Shown here: piece by piece, positions 43,186-52,955 of the stretch
Layout: the number at the start of each line of letters is the position of its first letter
Position numbering within the stretch: position 1 is the first letter of the stretch
Assembly (NCBI GenBank): GCA_964525045.1
Contig: CAZGFD010000001.1
Span: 227,081-291,080 of the forward strand
Direction: 5' to 3'
Origin: G020348185 sp964525045
GTDB lineage: Bacteria; Nitrospirota; Nitrospiria; Nitrospirales; UBA8639
DNA: 64,000 bases
The notes under the pieces: model-generated
The model's database searches: none
What the model saw: only the letters and a program-made list of their open reading frames with translations
Told to the model about the DNA's origin: nothing
Program-made: the position numbers and the translations under genes

Positions 43186-43342
43186 TGAAAAGACCTCCTT
43201 AGGATAGATTGAACTCTATCACGCGCCACCTATCCACCGTGGCTCTGGCGTAAAACATTTTACCACGTTGATCAATTAAAGTGTCAAACGAATCGTCCTG
43301 ACTTCTTGTCGTCGCGTCCTCGCTTAATTATAATCACCCCTT

Positions 43343-44716
43343 ATGCCAGTTGTCTCACCACACGGCCGTCGTGTCACGGTATACACCATTGGATGTCGAT
43401 TAAATCAGGCGGAGTCCGCCCTCCTGTCTGATCGTTTTGCCCACTATGGTTTTGTCCCTGTGTCATTGGGAGAACCGACCGATGTCCTGGTTGTGAACTC
43501 TTGTTCGGTGACCGAAGAAGCGGAATCTGATTGTCGCCGGGTGGTCAGGCGGGTGTTGCGAAATTCCCCACATGCCACCGTGGCCATCACCGGCTGTTAT
43601 GCTCAAACCGGGGTTGAAGCCCTTCGTGCGATGCAGAATATCGATGTTATCGTGGGCGCTCAATATAAAATGCGGCTGCCCGAATATTTGGATACACTGC
43701 CGCTCTCCGAAAAACCTTCTCAACCTGAAGTCATTCATACTAAGAAAATTGATCATCAAAATTTTGAGGTTGAGGGAATCGGTCAGTATTCCACGACCCG
43801 GGCCAATTTGAAAATTCAAGATGGCTGCCAATTTATGTGTGCCTTTTGCCTTATTCCCTTTGCTCGGGGGCGGGAACGAAGCCGATTGGGTGAAAATGCC
43901 ATACAGGAAGCCCGTGCGCTTGCTGCACGGGGACATCGGGAGCTTGTGCTCACCGGAGTGAATATTGGACAGTACCACCATGATGGAATGGAGTTGCTCG
44001 ATCTGATTCAGCAGCTTGAGGAGGTCGAGGGGATTGACCGCATTCGTATTTCTTCCATTGAGCCGACGACGATCCCCGAAGCTCTGTTAGAATACATGGG
44101 GAATTCAAAAAAGCTGTGTCGCTATTTACATATTCCGATGCAAAGTGGAGATGAGGCCGTTCTCAAAGCGATGAATCGACGGTATTCCGTCCGGGAGTTC
44201 ATAGAATTTATCGAAAAGGCTGTCGAGCTCGTACCAGACCTTTGCGTCGGCACTGATGTCATGGTCGGGTTTCCCGGAGAAGGCGAGAAACAATTTGCCA
44301 ACACCCAGGCGGTCGTTCAGGAATTGCCTTTGGCCTATCTTCATGTCTTCAGCTTTTCCGATAGACCCGGAACCGCAGCGGTTCGAATGAACAATCATGT
44401 GCCGGGACACACCATCAAAGACCGAAGCCGGAAGTTAGCTGAACTCTCCCGGATGAAACGGTTGGCCTATTATCAACGATTTGTCGGTCGAACGGTACAG
44501 GTCCTTTTTGAATCAAAGAATAATTATGGAATCTGGACCGGGTTGACGGACAATTATGTGCGGGTTGGTGTCCCGTCATCACAAGAGTTAAGCAATTGCT
44601 TGCAGCCTGTGGTTATATCCGGAATAACAGACGGATTGGCAGTTGGAGATTTGATTGAACCATCCCCGCTGGCTATGGTCACTTCCCAGGCAGAAAAGGA
44701 TACGAACACCCTATGA
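43343..44716 (+). CDS. mtaB: MtaB-type tRNA threonylcarbamoyladenosine methylthiotransferase
   Basis: 457 residues; radical-SAM enzyme that converts t6A37 to ms2t6A in tRNAs reading ANN codons. N-terminal UPF0004 domain with TIGCRLNQAESALLSD and VVNSCSVTEEAESDC and GCYAQTG supplying the three cysteines of the auxiliary cluster; the radical-SAM CxxxCxxC is CQFMCAFCLIPFARG (about 157-165), and SGDEAVLKAMNRRYS follows. A C-terminal TRAM domain begins near FVGRTVQVLFES. The last four bases overlap the start of miaB, so both tRNA methylthiotransferases are one unit. Confidence 0.93.
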   Translation: MPVVSPHGRRVTVYTIGCRLNQAESALLSDRFAHYGFVPVSLGEPTDVLVVNSCSVTEEAESDCRRVVRRVLRNSPHATVAITGCYAQTGVEALRAMQNIDVIVGAQYKMRLPEYLDTLPLSEKPSQPEVIHTKKIDHQNFEVEGIGQYSTTRANLKIQDGCQFMCAFCLIPFARGRERSRLGENAIQEARALAARGHRELVLTGVNIGQYHHDGMELLDLIQQLEEVEGIDRIRISSIEPTTIPEALLEYMGNSKKLCRYLHIPMQSGDEAVLKAMNRRYSVREFIEFIEKAVELVPDLCVGTDVMVGFPGEGEKQFANTQAVVQELPLAYLHVFSFSDRPGTAAVRMNNHVPGHTIKDRSRKLAELSRMKRLAYYQRFVGRTVQVLFESKNNYGIWTGLTDNYVRVGVPSSQELSNCLQPVVISGITDGLAVGDLIEPSPLAMVTSQAEKDTNTL

Positions 44717-46089
44717 CCCTCCCGGTTACCGCTCAATCATTGGTGACGATCCCAAAGACCCGGAAGAATGCTCCGGATTCCTACCGGGTCTATATCGAGA
44801 CCTTTGGATGCCAGATGAACGAATATGACACCGAGTTGGTACGATCACTACTTAAACACAGGGGTTTCGGATTCACCAACCATGGTGATCAAGCTGATGT
44901 TGTGCTTTTGAACACCTGCGCCATCCGTGAAAATGCTCACAACCGGGTCTACGCGCATTTGGCAGATTATAAGGCTCTGAGGAGTCAGCGAGGGCTGGTC
45001 ATCGGTGTCTTAGGTTGTATGGCCCAGAATCTTAAAAAGGATTTGTTAGATAACCAATCGATGATTGATGTGCTCGTTGGCCCTGACGCTTATCGGCGCT
45101 TGCCGGATCTTCTTTTCCAAGCCATCGAATCCCGCACACGGGGTTTAGCCGTTGACCTTTCAGAGTACGAAACCTACGAAGAAATTCTTCCGGTCCGCGA
45201 GGGAGGGGTGAATGCATGGCTGGCGGTGATGCGGGGATGTGACAACTTCTGCACATTCTGCGTGGTTCCGTATACCCGAGGACGGGAGCGGTCACGAAAT
45301 CCACAGGGAATTCTCCTTGAAGCCCAGCAACTTGCCGAACAAGGATACAAGCAAATCACCCTCCTTGGGCAGAATGTGAATTCCTATCGGTACCACGATT
45401 GGGATTTTGCCAAGCTCCTCCTATCTGTGGCTGAAGTGCCGGGGATAGAGCGGGTTCGGTTTACGTCGCCACATCCGAAGGATTTTCCTCCGGCGTTATT
45501 GGATGCCGTGGCGGGTCACCCCAAAGTATGCAAACACATCCATTTACCGGTCCAATCCGGGAACGATAGGATTTTGCAGGTAATGGGGCGGTGTTACACT
45601 CGGAAAGAGTATATCCAATTAGTTGAGTCCATTCGTCGACGTGGAGATATCGCCTTGAGTACAGACATTATTTGTGGATTTTGTGGTGAGACGGAGGAGG
45701 AATATCAAGATACCGTCAGACTCATACAAGAGGTGGAGTTTCAGTCCGCGTTCATCTTTAAATATTCGGAAAGAAAAAATACGATTGCGGGGCGGAAATA
45801 TCCGGATGATGTGCCAGAGACAATGAAAACCGAACGAGTCGGTCGCTTGATTGAATGGCAAAGGGACATTTCTGCAAGAAAAAACCAGGCCCTGATTGGG
45901 CACTCCGTCAATGTCCTGGTGGAAGGGGACGCCAAGAAATCCAAAAATCAGTGGAAGGGCCACACGGAAAGTAATACGACAGTGGTATGGAATAAAACGG
46001 ACCGTTTGGTGAAACCCGGGGATCTGGTTTCCATTACGGTAGAAGATGGATCCGCCTCGACCTTATATGGCAGCCCCGCATCCCCCTAA
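44713..46089 (+). CDS. miaB: MiaB, tRNA i6A37 methylthiotransferase
   Basis: 458 residues; radical-SAM enzyme that adds a methylthio group to i6A37 of tRNAs reading UNN codons. UPF0004 cysteines in ETFGCQMNEYDTELV, LLNTCAIRENAHNRV and GVLGCMAQNLKKDL; the radical-SAM motif is GCDNFCTFCVVPYTRGRERS (about 172-185); LPVQSGNDRILQVMGR follows, and a TRAM domain closes the protein (VNVLVEGDAKKSKNQW). Start ATG overlaps the mtaB stop as ATGA. Conserved cysteines are all present. Confidence 0.95.
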   Translation: MTLPVTAQSLVTIPKTRKNAPDSYRVYIETFGCQMNEYDTELVRSLLKHRGFGFTNHGDQADVVLLNTCAIRENAHNRVYAHLADYKALRSQRGLVIGVLGCMAQNLKKDLLDNQSMIDVLVGPDAYRRLPDLLFQAIESRTRGLAVDLSEYETYEEILPVREGGVNAWLAVMRGCDNFCTFCVVPYTRGRERSRNPQGILLEAQQLAEQGYKQITLLGQNVNSYRYHDWDFAKLLLSVAEVPGIERVRFTSPHPKDFPPALLDAVAGHPKVCKHIHLPVQSGNDRILQVMGRCYTRKEYIQLVESIRRRGDIALSTDIICGFCGETEEEYQDTVRLIQEVEFQSAFIFKYSERKNTIAGRKYPDDVPETMKTERVGRLIEWQRDISARKNQALIGHSVNVLVEGDAKKSKNQWKGHTESNTTVVWNKTDRLVKPGDLVSITVEDGSASTLYGSPASP

Positions 46090-46154
46090 TCTCAATGCTT
46101 TCTTCATCCCAATTCCCCCCCCTCTTTTTCCCCAGAAAGCCGAATGGATAGCGT

Positions 46155-46751
46155 TCATTGGAGGGGAATGGTAATCACCAGCCCTCCCATGACATCCTTA
46201 CGTTGAAAATCGCGTTTGGGACTCATGGGATGGGTATTGTGACACACCACACAGGCCTCTGAGACCGCTCGATCAGCATAGATGGCCTGAAAGAATTTCC
46301 TTTTCCCGGATCGAATGACTCCGGTGTAGGGTATGTCAGGGTTTTTCAGGACAGCCTCCAACCCCTTCTTTTCAAAATTCGTCGCGGGAGCATTTTTCCT
46401 ATAAATGGGCCAGAGGCTCGCCAACCGGTACCGGATGCCTTCTTGTCGCTCTGCCACCAGACGTGCGGATTCCATGAGAAACTGGGCGGGGAGGGGCAGT
46501 GCATGTCGGGCTTCCCAATCTTCCGCTGCCAGGACAATCCCTTGATTCTGCATGCGTTCGACGATACGGGTGGTATAGACCTTACGATCGGATTCGATGA
46601 CAGCTTGTAAATAATCAGCCACTACTTTTGGCGGGATCCCCTTCGAAGAGTTATCGACTGTATCCGAAACAGCAAAACCACCTCCATGGAGTAAAAGGAA
46701 GAGGATCAAAAGAAATAGAGCGAGGGATAATTTCTCCTTTAGCCCTTTCAT
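46155..46751 (-). CDS. Secreted monohaem protein with Tll0287-like domain
   Basis: 198 residues. Signal or anchor helix at about 8-25, then a helical sensor-like domain (IVERMQNQGIVLAAEDWEAR, FLMESARLVAERQEG) and a single haem site CVVCHNTHPMSPKRDF near the C-terminus, ending GGLVITIPLQ. This matches the DUF3365/Tll0287 family, haem-binding periplasmic domains that also occur in sensor kinases. Being a free-standing protein, it could be a redox sensor or an electron carrier. CCAGGGAGGTACC-type ribosome site lies upstream on the minus strand. Confidence 0.84.
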   Translation of the reverse strand: MKGLKEKLSLALFLLILFLLLHGGGFAVSDTVDNSSKGIPPKVVADYLQAVIESDRKVYTTRIVERMQNQGIVLAAEDWEARHALPLPAQFLMESARLVAERQEGIRYRLASLWPIYRKNAPATNFEKKGLEAVLKNPDIPYTGVIRSGKRKFFQAIYADRAVSEACVVCHNTHPMSPKRDFQRKDVMGGLVITIPLQ

Positions 46752-47321
46752 GGTTTTGGTACCTCCCTGGGAGAAAGTTTTATAAATTTTATGTTGATGC
46801 AGCGATTTTCAAAAAATATAGAGTTAACGGCGGCAATTTTTTTCATACCAAACCACAGACTACCCTTTAAAGGCAGCAAAAAACGTTCCACAAAAAAACT
46901 TTCGTCAATTTCCTGAGGAACTATATTATATCGTATTGATAAGACAAGATATTTCCGGTGTGACTGAAAATTGAGGCCAAGGCCACTCAAGACCACCTTC
47001 AGATACGCATATCTTTTTGGATACAGTTGATTATCCTTTCAGATAACTGCTTTTTGCCTGATTTGTAAATGGGAAGGGATTTCTCCGGAGAGAAACCGGG
47101 CAGGGGAATGAAGCTCGGATTTTCCTAAAGTACCCTCAGTCCAGGATAAGGTCCGGAGAAATACCGGGGTTTACTTGGGATCGGGGAGATCTGAAGGCCG
47201 GATTGAGTCAATTGCGGGATAAGGACCCTCACACTATGTGGCCATGACTTTTCCTCCTGACCGCTTCATTGACGGTTCCCTAAAAGGATCTGGATAAAGT
47301 TCGTTACTTTGCTTCCCAGAA
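46752..47321. other. Non-coding gap, nothing recognised
   Basis: 570 bases between a minus-strand haem protein and a plus-strand Yip1 gene. AT-rich near 46800-46950, with no RNA gene or convincing small gene visible. Confidence 0.4.
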
Positions 47322-47363
47322 ATGGTCCCGGGCGTTGAGGTAACAGGACAGATATTGCCGCAC

Positions 47364-47930
47364 ATGGATATCAACACCCCACAACCATCTTCCCTTCCTA
47401 AGATATCCGGTCTGAAATTGTTTGCTGATCGGATGATACGGGCTGCAAGACTTGACCCTCGCCTCTATGAAGAAGTGGAGGGGGACACGCGTGCCTTGAA
47501 GCAGGCGGTGGGTGTCGTCATGTTATCTGGGATCGCTCGTGGCATTGGGTTCATGCAAGAACCCGTTCTGGTGGACTTGTTGGTTGCCACCGGCCTGTCT
47601 TTGCTTGGGTGGTATATCTGGTCTTTTTTGACCTACATCATTGGAGCGAGATTGTTTCCCGAATCCCAAACCCAGGCTAAGTATGGTGAACTACTCCGAA
47701 CGATCGGATTTTCGAACGCTCCCGGCATATTTCTGGCTTTTGTACTCATTCCAGGCATTGGCACTTTTGTGAATCTCGGCGCCCTCGTGTGGATGTTTGC
47801 GGCCATGGTGGTTGCGGTGCGCCAAACCTTAAATTATCGGAGCACTCGCCGAGCTATTGGCGTATGTTTTATCATATGGCTTATAAGGGAAGTCATTGTC
47901 GGATTTAGTATGGTGACGGTGCTTGAATGA
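47364..47930 (+). CDS. Yip1-family membrane protein
   Basis: 188 residues. The start of the domain, LFADRMIRAARLDPRLYEEVEGD, is typical of bacterial Yip1-like proteins, then come about five membrane spans (62-78, 82-105, 130-148, 150-170, 175-190 of the longer frame). Function in bacteria is unknown. The ATG at 47364 (MDINTPQP) is preferred; the frame is open to an ATG at 47322. No clear Shine-Dalgarno for either. It is not in an operon. Confidence 0.78.
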   Translation: MDINTPQPSSLPKISGLKLFADRMIRAARLDPRLYEEVEGDTRALKQAVGVVMLSGIARGIGFMQEPVLVDLLVATGLSLLGWYIWSFLTYIIGARLFPESQTQAKYGELLRTIGFSNAPGIFLAFVLIPGIGTFVNLGALVWMFAAMVVAVRQTLNYRSTRRAIGVCFIIWLIREVIVGFSMVTVLE

Positions 47931-48160
47931 GGAACAAAATGTCCTTCTGAAGTATCTTGTTTCCCTAAAGATGTACGGAGGGAGCACCGATTTATTCCGG
48001 TGGTGCGAATTTGAGTTCTACGCGCATTTTGGAAAAGTGGTCCAAAAAGGGTTTGTAAGGTAACCTTATTGGAAAGTCATGTGAGTCGTAGGACTTGTCC
48101 TTCTCCTAACCGAACCTCTTCAATTAACCCATTTTAAAAAGGAAAGATTAGGATTCCACT

Positions 48161-49477
48161 ATGTTCCAGCAATTTCAAAAAATATGCCAACTACTAACCG
48201 TCAATTCCTCGTCATATCTATTTCTTCAACAACGGCATGTAACGACGGTCAAAACATGTTTCTTTACTTTGGTTTTGGGACCCGGCTTGTTTTTTCAAAC
48301 GATATTGTTCCCATTGCCGGCCTTTTCTCAGTCAAAAGAAGTCTACCCTGAAGGTGATCCAGAGTATTTTAAAGCCCTCCTGGAACTGGAAAAAGACGAG
48401 GTATATAAAAAATTCTTGTTTCAAAGCGTTTCATACGCCGGGGATAAGAAAGTGGATTATATTGATTATAAAGGTGTGAGGCCCCCTGTCGATGAAGAAA
48501 GAACCGAACCGGCGGATACTGAGACGGCTGCAGCCCCTTTCAGAAAACCAACATACGAAGCCATGCGCAACATGGATTGGTTTAGGAAAAACAATTATCA
48601 GAATTTCATCCGAAACGTTGGCCAGAATATTTACCCATTGATCATTGCGAGTGACTATGAACCGGGAAAAGAGGGGGTCGGGAGTACCTATTACCTGTAC
48701 CGAAAAGACCGTCCTGTCGAAACGATTACGCCGACTTCCGTCATGTATGAGATGGAGAAAATACTAGCGCACATCCCAATGGGAGTCTTTATCTTAATCT
48801 CCCCCTACTTTGACAATGTGGCTAATCGACCCGAGGGATGGGAAGAACCTCTTATTAAATATAAAAAACATGTTGAAAATATTAAAGACCTTCTGGAAAA
48901 AAGTGATTTTAGTCAAGCCACATCGATCAGAGCCATAAAGATGTTAGACATGGTGGATAATTATTTACAGGACTGTATCGAAAATGGTTCTGGTGATGAA
49001 AAGTCTTATAGTGCGTTTTCTCATAGAATAATCCCTTACGTTGCGGAGGCCATGAAATCCGCTGTGGAGTTGCAAATACAAGCAGGGTTGAGCGCTATGA
49101 GCGAATGGAAAAAAGAGTTAGGTCCGCAAGAATGGGACAAACTCCATGTGTTAATTCCCGTGGTGTGGCCGGTGGCTAAAGGCAGTCCACGACGGCAGAT
49201 TTTTGAACATCTCATGACTCCTGAACGGGCTAAAACCAACATTTTCGAGGTTCATGCAAGATCGCACGATGAGGCCCGAACGACTTTAGGCCGGATAAAA
49301 GGTGATTCGGTGATGGCCAGCCTCACGTTTGACAAGAACACCCACTTTGGCATGATGAGTTACTTACGTTTATCATCACCAACAGATCTCGTTCAGGGTG
49401 TCACGAGAGAAGAATTGAAGAAGTACTCAAAATCAAAACTAAATATCCTTCCTTTGAACCCGCCCCACGGCGATTAA
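48161..49477 (+). CDS. Large secreted protein of unknown function
   Basis: 438 residues. A hydrophobic segment at about 30-56 (VKTCFFTLVLGPGLFFQTIL then PAFSQS) acts as an unusually distal signal sequence; a shorter start near residue 29 would make it a standard signal peptide. The mature region is mixed helix with no known motif; it includes VPLIIASDYEPGKEG-like strands and two lysine-rich helices (YKKHVENIKDLLEKSDF). No cysteine pairs or haem site. An AGGA sits at the right distance before ATG 48161. I do not recognise a family. Confidence 0.65.
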   Translation: MFQQFQKICQLLTVNSSSYLFLQQRHVTTVKTCFFTLVLGPGLFFQTILFPLPAFSQSKEVYPEGDPEYFKALLELEKDEVYKKFLFQSVSYAGDKKVDYIDYKGVRPPVDEERTEPADTETAAAPFRKPTYEAMRNMDWFRKNNYQNFIRNVGQNIYPLIIASDYEPGKEGVGSTYYLYRKDRPVETITPTSVMYEMEKILAHIPMGVFILISPYFDNVANRPEGWEEPLIKYKKHVENIKDLLEKSDFSQATSIRAIKMLDMVDNYLQDCIENGSGDEKSYSAFSHRIIPYVAEAMKSAVELQIQAGLSAMSEWKKELGPQEWDKLHVLIPVVWPVAKGSPRRQIFEHLMTPERAKTNIFEVHARSHDEARTTLGRIKGDSVMASLTFDKNTHFGMMSYLRLSSPTDLVQGVTREELKKYSKSKLNILPLNPPHGD

Positions 49478-49764
49478 AAGAAGGATTATTTGTATGGACC
49501 ACCGTAGTTTTTTCCCATATTCTAAAGCGAAATATCCCCTATATCCTAAAAACCCAATCGTTAATGATGAAATTTAGGGGATAATTCAAGTACTGCCCTA
49601 TTCTTGAGAGCCAACCTATTGGCACTGTTTCCCCTCCTCCCCCCAGGTTTGCCAACCTTATAATTTCTTTCTGAGAAGAAACTTTGATCCTTATTGGTGT
49701 GCCAATACAAGGACCGATCCCAAGAAGGAGGTACGGTCAGAAGAAGGAACCTCTGGCCAAAACG

Positions 49765-49806
49765 AAAAAAGGCGGGACTGAGGCATAGAGCCCCGCCCGC
49801 CTTTAT
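49765..49806. terminator. Bidirectional terminator hairpin
   Basis: AAAGGCGGG at the left pairs with CCCGCCTTT at the right, with A-run before and T-run after, so it can end transcripts from the plus-strand gene at 48161 and from the minus side. Confidence 0.7.
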
Positions 49807-49919
49807 CCTTTTAATGAGTAAACTTATTTTAGAAAAGTCTCGTTTTGTCCCGCTCTCTCCCTCAACCCACAGAAAGGGATGAGATTTGAGACATTCCCGA
49901 CTCCATTTCGAGGTTTAAA

Positions 49920-50333
49920 TTACCTTTTATTGTCGGAAATCACCTTCGATTGGGAGGAGGTGTTATCCGTCGAGTTATCTGCTTGCTGAATGAGTTTTGC
50001 CTCTTCCTGATGCCAAGCTATTATCTCTTGTAACTCAGTATGTTCCTTCATTAGGGTGCCGAGTGTGCGTTTGATTCCATTTCGACGGAGCTCCTTGGAG
50101 TCCAAATAGGGTTTCTGATTATACATTTTAAGGCGTTGTAGGAGCTTTTGGACCCTCTTTTTCAGTGCTAATGCTTCTTGCTCATACTCTGAGGTTGCCT
50201 CGAGATGATACTCCAGGTCGGCCGAAGGTTTACCGATATTCACAGTTGGGCCGGCAGGCGAAGTCCCTGCTAAAGCGTATGAACTTCCGAACACAAAGAA
50301 AACCATAATGAATAGGGTCTGTCTGATCAACAT
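49920..50333 (-). CDS. Periplasmic coiled-coil protein, sigma-54 controlled
   Basis: 137 residues. Signal peptide 1-22 (SSYALA-GT), then a charged helix from about 45 to 115 with heptad repeats (EYEQEALALKKRVQKLLQRL and LMKEHTELQEIIAWHQEE), ending in a Ser/Asn-rich tail. No family recognised; the layout resembles small envelope-stress or assembly proteins. AAAAAGGAGGGACCT gives a strong ribosome site. Its promoter is a clear sigma-54 type, and the activator gene lies directly upstream on the same strand. Confidence 0.8.
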   Translation of the reverse strand: MLIRQTLFIMVFFVFGSSYALAGTSPAGPTVNIGKPSADLEYHLEATSEYEQEALALKKRVQKLLQRLKMYNQKPYLDSKELRRNGIKRTLGTLMKEHTELQEIIAWHQEEAKLIQQADNSTDNTSSQSKVISDNKR

Positions 50334-50417
50334 AGGTCCCTCCTTTTTTTCTAAAAATATGCTCTGATCGTTGAGTTCTAGACCAAAATTACTTTTGTCA
50401 CTGCTATATCCTATTAT

Positions 50418-50433
50418 TACAAATCACGTGCCA
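50418..50433 (-). promoter_or_regulatory. Sigma-54 (-24/-12) promoter
   Basis: On the minus strand TGGCAC, five bases (GTGAT), TTGTA. The -24 box is perfect and the -12 box keeps TTG. Transcription would begin near 50407, giving a leader of about 73 bases before the gene at 50333. Confidence 0.75.
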
Positions 50434-50504
50434 AACATGGAATTAAAATTTTTTATTAAATTTCAATAACTTATAAATTATAAAGAATATGTTTTATGTA
50501 AACA

Positions 50505-50556
50505 TGTTACATTTAAATGAAACACTTTTGTTTCAAAAAGTGTTTCATGTGTAACA
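50505..50556. promoter_or_regulatory. Large nested palindrome, probable activator (UAS) site
   Basis: Outer arms TGTTACA (50505) and TGTAACA (50550), inner arms ATGAAACACTTTT and AAAAAGTGTTTCAT around GTTTC. It sits 72-123 bases upstream of the -24 box, where sigma-54 activators bind, and directly below the activator gene's 3' end. Confidence 0.7.
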
Positions 50557-50597
50557 AGTTATTTTGGAGTGGAAATCGAGGAGGAGGAGGATTGTCT

Positions 50598-52916
50598 CTA
50601 CTGAATGCCCAAACGTTGAAGTCGGCGATAGAGTGTCACGCGGCTGATGCCGAGCATCCTAGCCGCGGCTGAACGGTTGCCGCCGGTTTTCTCCAACGCT
50701 TCAAGAATGTGAGTTTCCTTGTTTGGAGGAGGGGCCTTTTTCTCTTTTGCCACAAGAGGAAGCTCTGGATGCTCCAGGACTTCTGGTGGAAAGTCAAACG
50801 GTTGCAAAGAACGGTCTTGACTCCGAATCACGGCAAATTCAATCGCATGCTGAAGTTCGCGGACATTGCCCGGCCATGAATATCCCATGAGAAGGCGCAT
50901 GGCCGGGGGACTGATAGTTTCCACAGGGCGTCCAGTGGTGGCTCGACATTGACTTAAGAAGGCACTCGACAACAGGGGGATATCTTCCCGTCGTTCCCGA
51001 AGGGGCGGAAGAAGAATTCGCCCAACTCGGATACGATAAAGAAGATCTTCTCGAAACTGCCCGGCTTTGACATCTTGAGCAAGATTGTGGTGTGTCGCGG
51101 TAATCACTCGGACATTCACTTTGCGAAGTTTGGATTCGCCGAGCCGGGTAAATTCCCGTTCCTGTAGGACGCGCAACAAACTCGTTTGGATAGCCAGCGG
51201 GATATCCCCGATTTCATCTAAAAACAGCGTGCCGCCTTCCGCAGCTTCGAACAATCCTTCCTGATCAGAAACCGCTCCAGTAAAAGCACCACGTTTATGG
51301 CCAAACAATTGGCTTGCAACAAGAGATTCGGTAAGTCCGGCACAATTCACCGCTATGAAGGAATTCTTCATTCGATGACTTGAACGATGAATGGCACGAG
51401 CCACCAACTCTTTTCCGGTTCCCGTTTCCCCTTCGATTAACACCGTCGAATCTACACGTGCCAATTCCTGAATCTGTAGGAAGATCGCCTGCATGGCCGG
51501 ACTTTTTCCAATGATGTCCTGAAATTTTCCTGTTTCTGATAATAATCGCCGCAGGTCTTCCACTTCAGAAGTGTCATAGAGGTAGAGAATTTTTTGCTTC
51601 GCATCTCTAGGATCTTCGCGAATATCCACATGAACCCAACACATCCGGCCCCCCGTCACACCAGGCATCCGAGCTTTGACTGTCTCACGCTTCTGGGCAG
51701 GCCGACCCATCATTTCCCTTAGAGCACGAATATGATCTTCCTCTTCAAATAGCTCTTCCCATGGTCGCCCCACACAACGTTCTGGACGTCTGTGTGAAAG
51801 TTCTTGCATGCCCCGGCTCAGAAAACTGATGGTCCCTTCGGGGTTAATCAAAGCCATGCCGATCTGGAGTTGATTCATAATGGCTTGAAGATCGTCATGA
51901 CTTCGCTGGACTTTTTCCAGGGCAACTTCCAATTGTTGCTTAGCTTCTTTCCGCTGGGCAATTTCTTGCGTCAGCGATTCATTGGCGAGGGAAAGCTCTG
52001 CTGTGCGCAACCGCACGCGTTCCTCTAATTGATGATGAGCATCTTTTAAAGCCGTTTCTGCTCTTTTTAATTCCGAAATATCTTTGGTGAAGGTCGCAAG
52101 ACCAATCGCTTGTCCGTCTTCTTCGGTTAACAGCGACAGAGAGACAAGGACAGGCATGAGTGTGCCGGACTTGGTTTGGCGGTACGAAGAAATGTTTCGA
52201 ACGTTTTGCCCGTGTTGGCACTGTGTTCTCAGTTCACGAGCCAGAGCCTGTCCTTCTGATGGAATCAAGGTCATGATGGATTTTCCAAGTAATTCCTGCG
52301 CAGCCCATCCATAGACTCGTTCCGTTTCTCGATTTACGTCGATAATGATTCCATTTAAATCTTCAATGATAATTGGATCAGTCGCATCCCGATAGACCTT
52401 TGAAAGTTTCCGCAGTTCCTCATTCGACCGTTTTCGGTCGAGATGAATTTTAAGCATATCCGCAAGAGAGTTAATGAGATGCCGTTCTTCGGCCAGAAAG
52501 GGGCCTTCGACTTCCCGAGGTTTTTCCTCAAGATACACGACTTCGATGGATCCAATCCGATTTCCATGACATTCAAATGTAGCCTTCTGAACCCAGGGTG
52601 TTTCCCGAAAATTGGTTGTGGCAATGATGAGTCCGTCAAAACTAATTCGACACGCCGTGATGTCCGGATACTGCCATGAAGGAGGAAGTAGTTCTGTAAA
52701 CTTTTCTAATAACGCTTCTGTCGAAAGTTGTTCTTCCTGGAACAGTCGGGCTGTGGTGTGAAGCGCGGTGAGTTCTTTGACCCGTTCCCCCAGATGATGC
52801 AAGGCTTTTTGAAGCTGTTCAGGAGTTTCCAAGGTAGGATCAATTTTTTGCGAAGGAGGGGAGGCAGAAGGGAAAGAAGGCGGAGTAAACTCTTCAGATT
52901 TACGGAAATTAACCAT
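50598..52916 (-). CDS. Sigma-54-dependent activator with PAS sensor domains
   Basis: 772 residues from ATG 52916. An N-terminal GAF-like region (LTALHTTARLFQEEQLSTEAL onward, about 35-190) is followed by a PAS domain (DPIIIEDLNGIIIDVNRETE, about 195-310), a coiled coil, a second PAS (MALINPEGTISFLSRGMQ, about 355-465), the AAA+ core with Walker A EGETGTGKELVARAIHR, the sigma-54 contact loop GAFTGA and Walker B GGTLFLDEIGDI, and a Fis-type helix-turn-helix (NRSAAARMLGISRVTLYRRL). Complete and likely active; the signal is unknown, with no response-receiver domain. Confidence 0.93.
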   Translation of the reverse strand: MVNFRKSEEFTPPSFPSASPPSQKIDPTLETPEQLQKALHHLGERVKELTALHTTARLFQEEQLSTEALLEKFTELLPPSWQYPDITACRISFDGLIIATTNFRETPWVQKATFECHGNRIGSIEVVYLEEKPREVEGPFLAEERHLINSLADMLKIHLDRKRSNEELRKLSKVYRDATDPIIIEDLNGIIIDVNRETERVYGWAAQELLGKSIMTLIPSEGQALARELRTQCQHGQNVRNISSYRQTKSGTLMPVLVSLSLLTEEDGQAIGLATFTKDISELKRAETALKDAHHQLEERVRLRTAELSLANESLTQEIAQRKEAKQQLEVALEKVQRSHDDLQAIMNQLQIGMALINPEGTISFLSRGMQELSHRRPERCVGRPWEELFEEEDHIRALREMMGRPAQKRETVKARMPGVTGGRMCWVHVDIREDPRDAKQKILYLYDTSEVEDLRRLLSETGKFQDIIGKSPAMQAIFLQIQELARVDSTVLIEGETGTGKELVARAIHRSSHRMKNSFIAVNCAGLTESLVASQLFGHKRGAFTGAVSDQEGLFEAAEGGTLFLDEIGDIPLAIQTSLLRVLQEREFTRLGESKLRKVNVRVITATHHNLAQDVKAGQFREDLLYRIRVGRILLPPLRERREDIPLLSSAFLSQCRATTGRPVETISPPAMRLLMGYSWPGNVRELQHAIEFAVIRSQDRSLQPFDFPPEVLEHPELPLVAKEKKAPPPNKETHILEALEKTGGNRSAAARMLGISRVTLYRRLQRLGIQ

Positions 52917-52955
52917 GCTGATGTTAATTATGAAGAAAGGCGCCCGGATTGGCAA

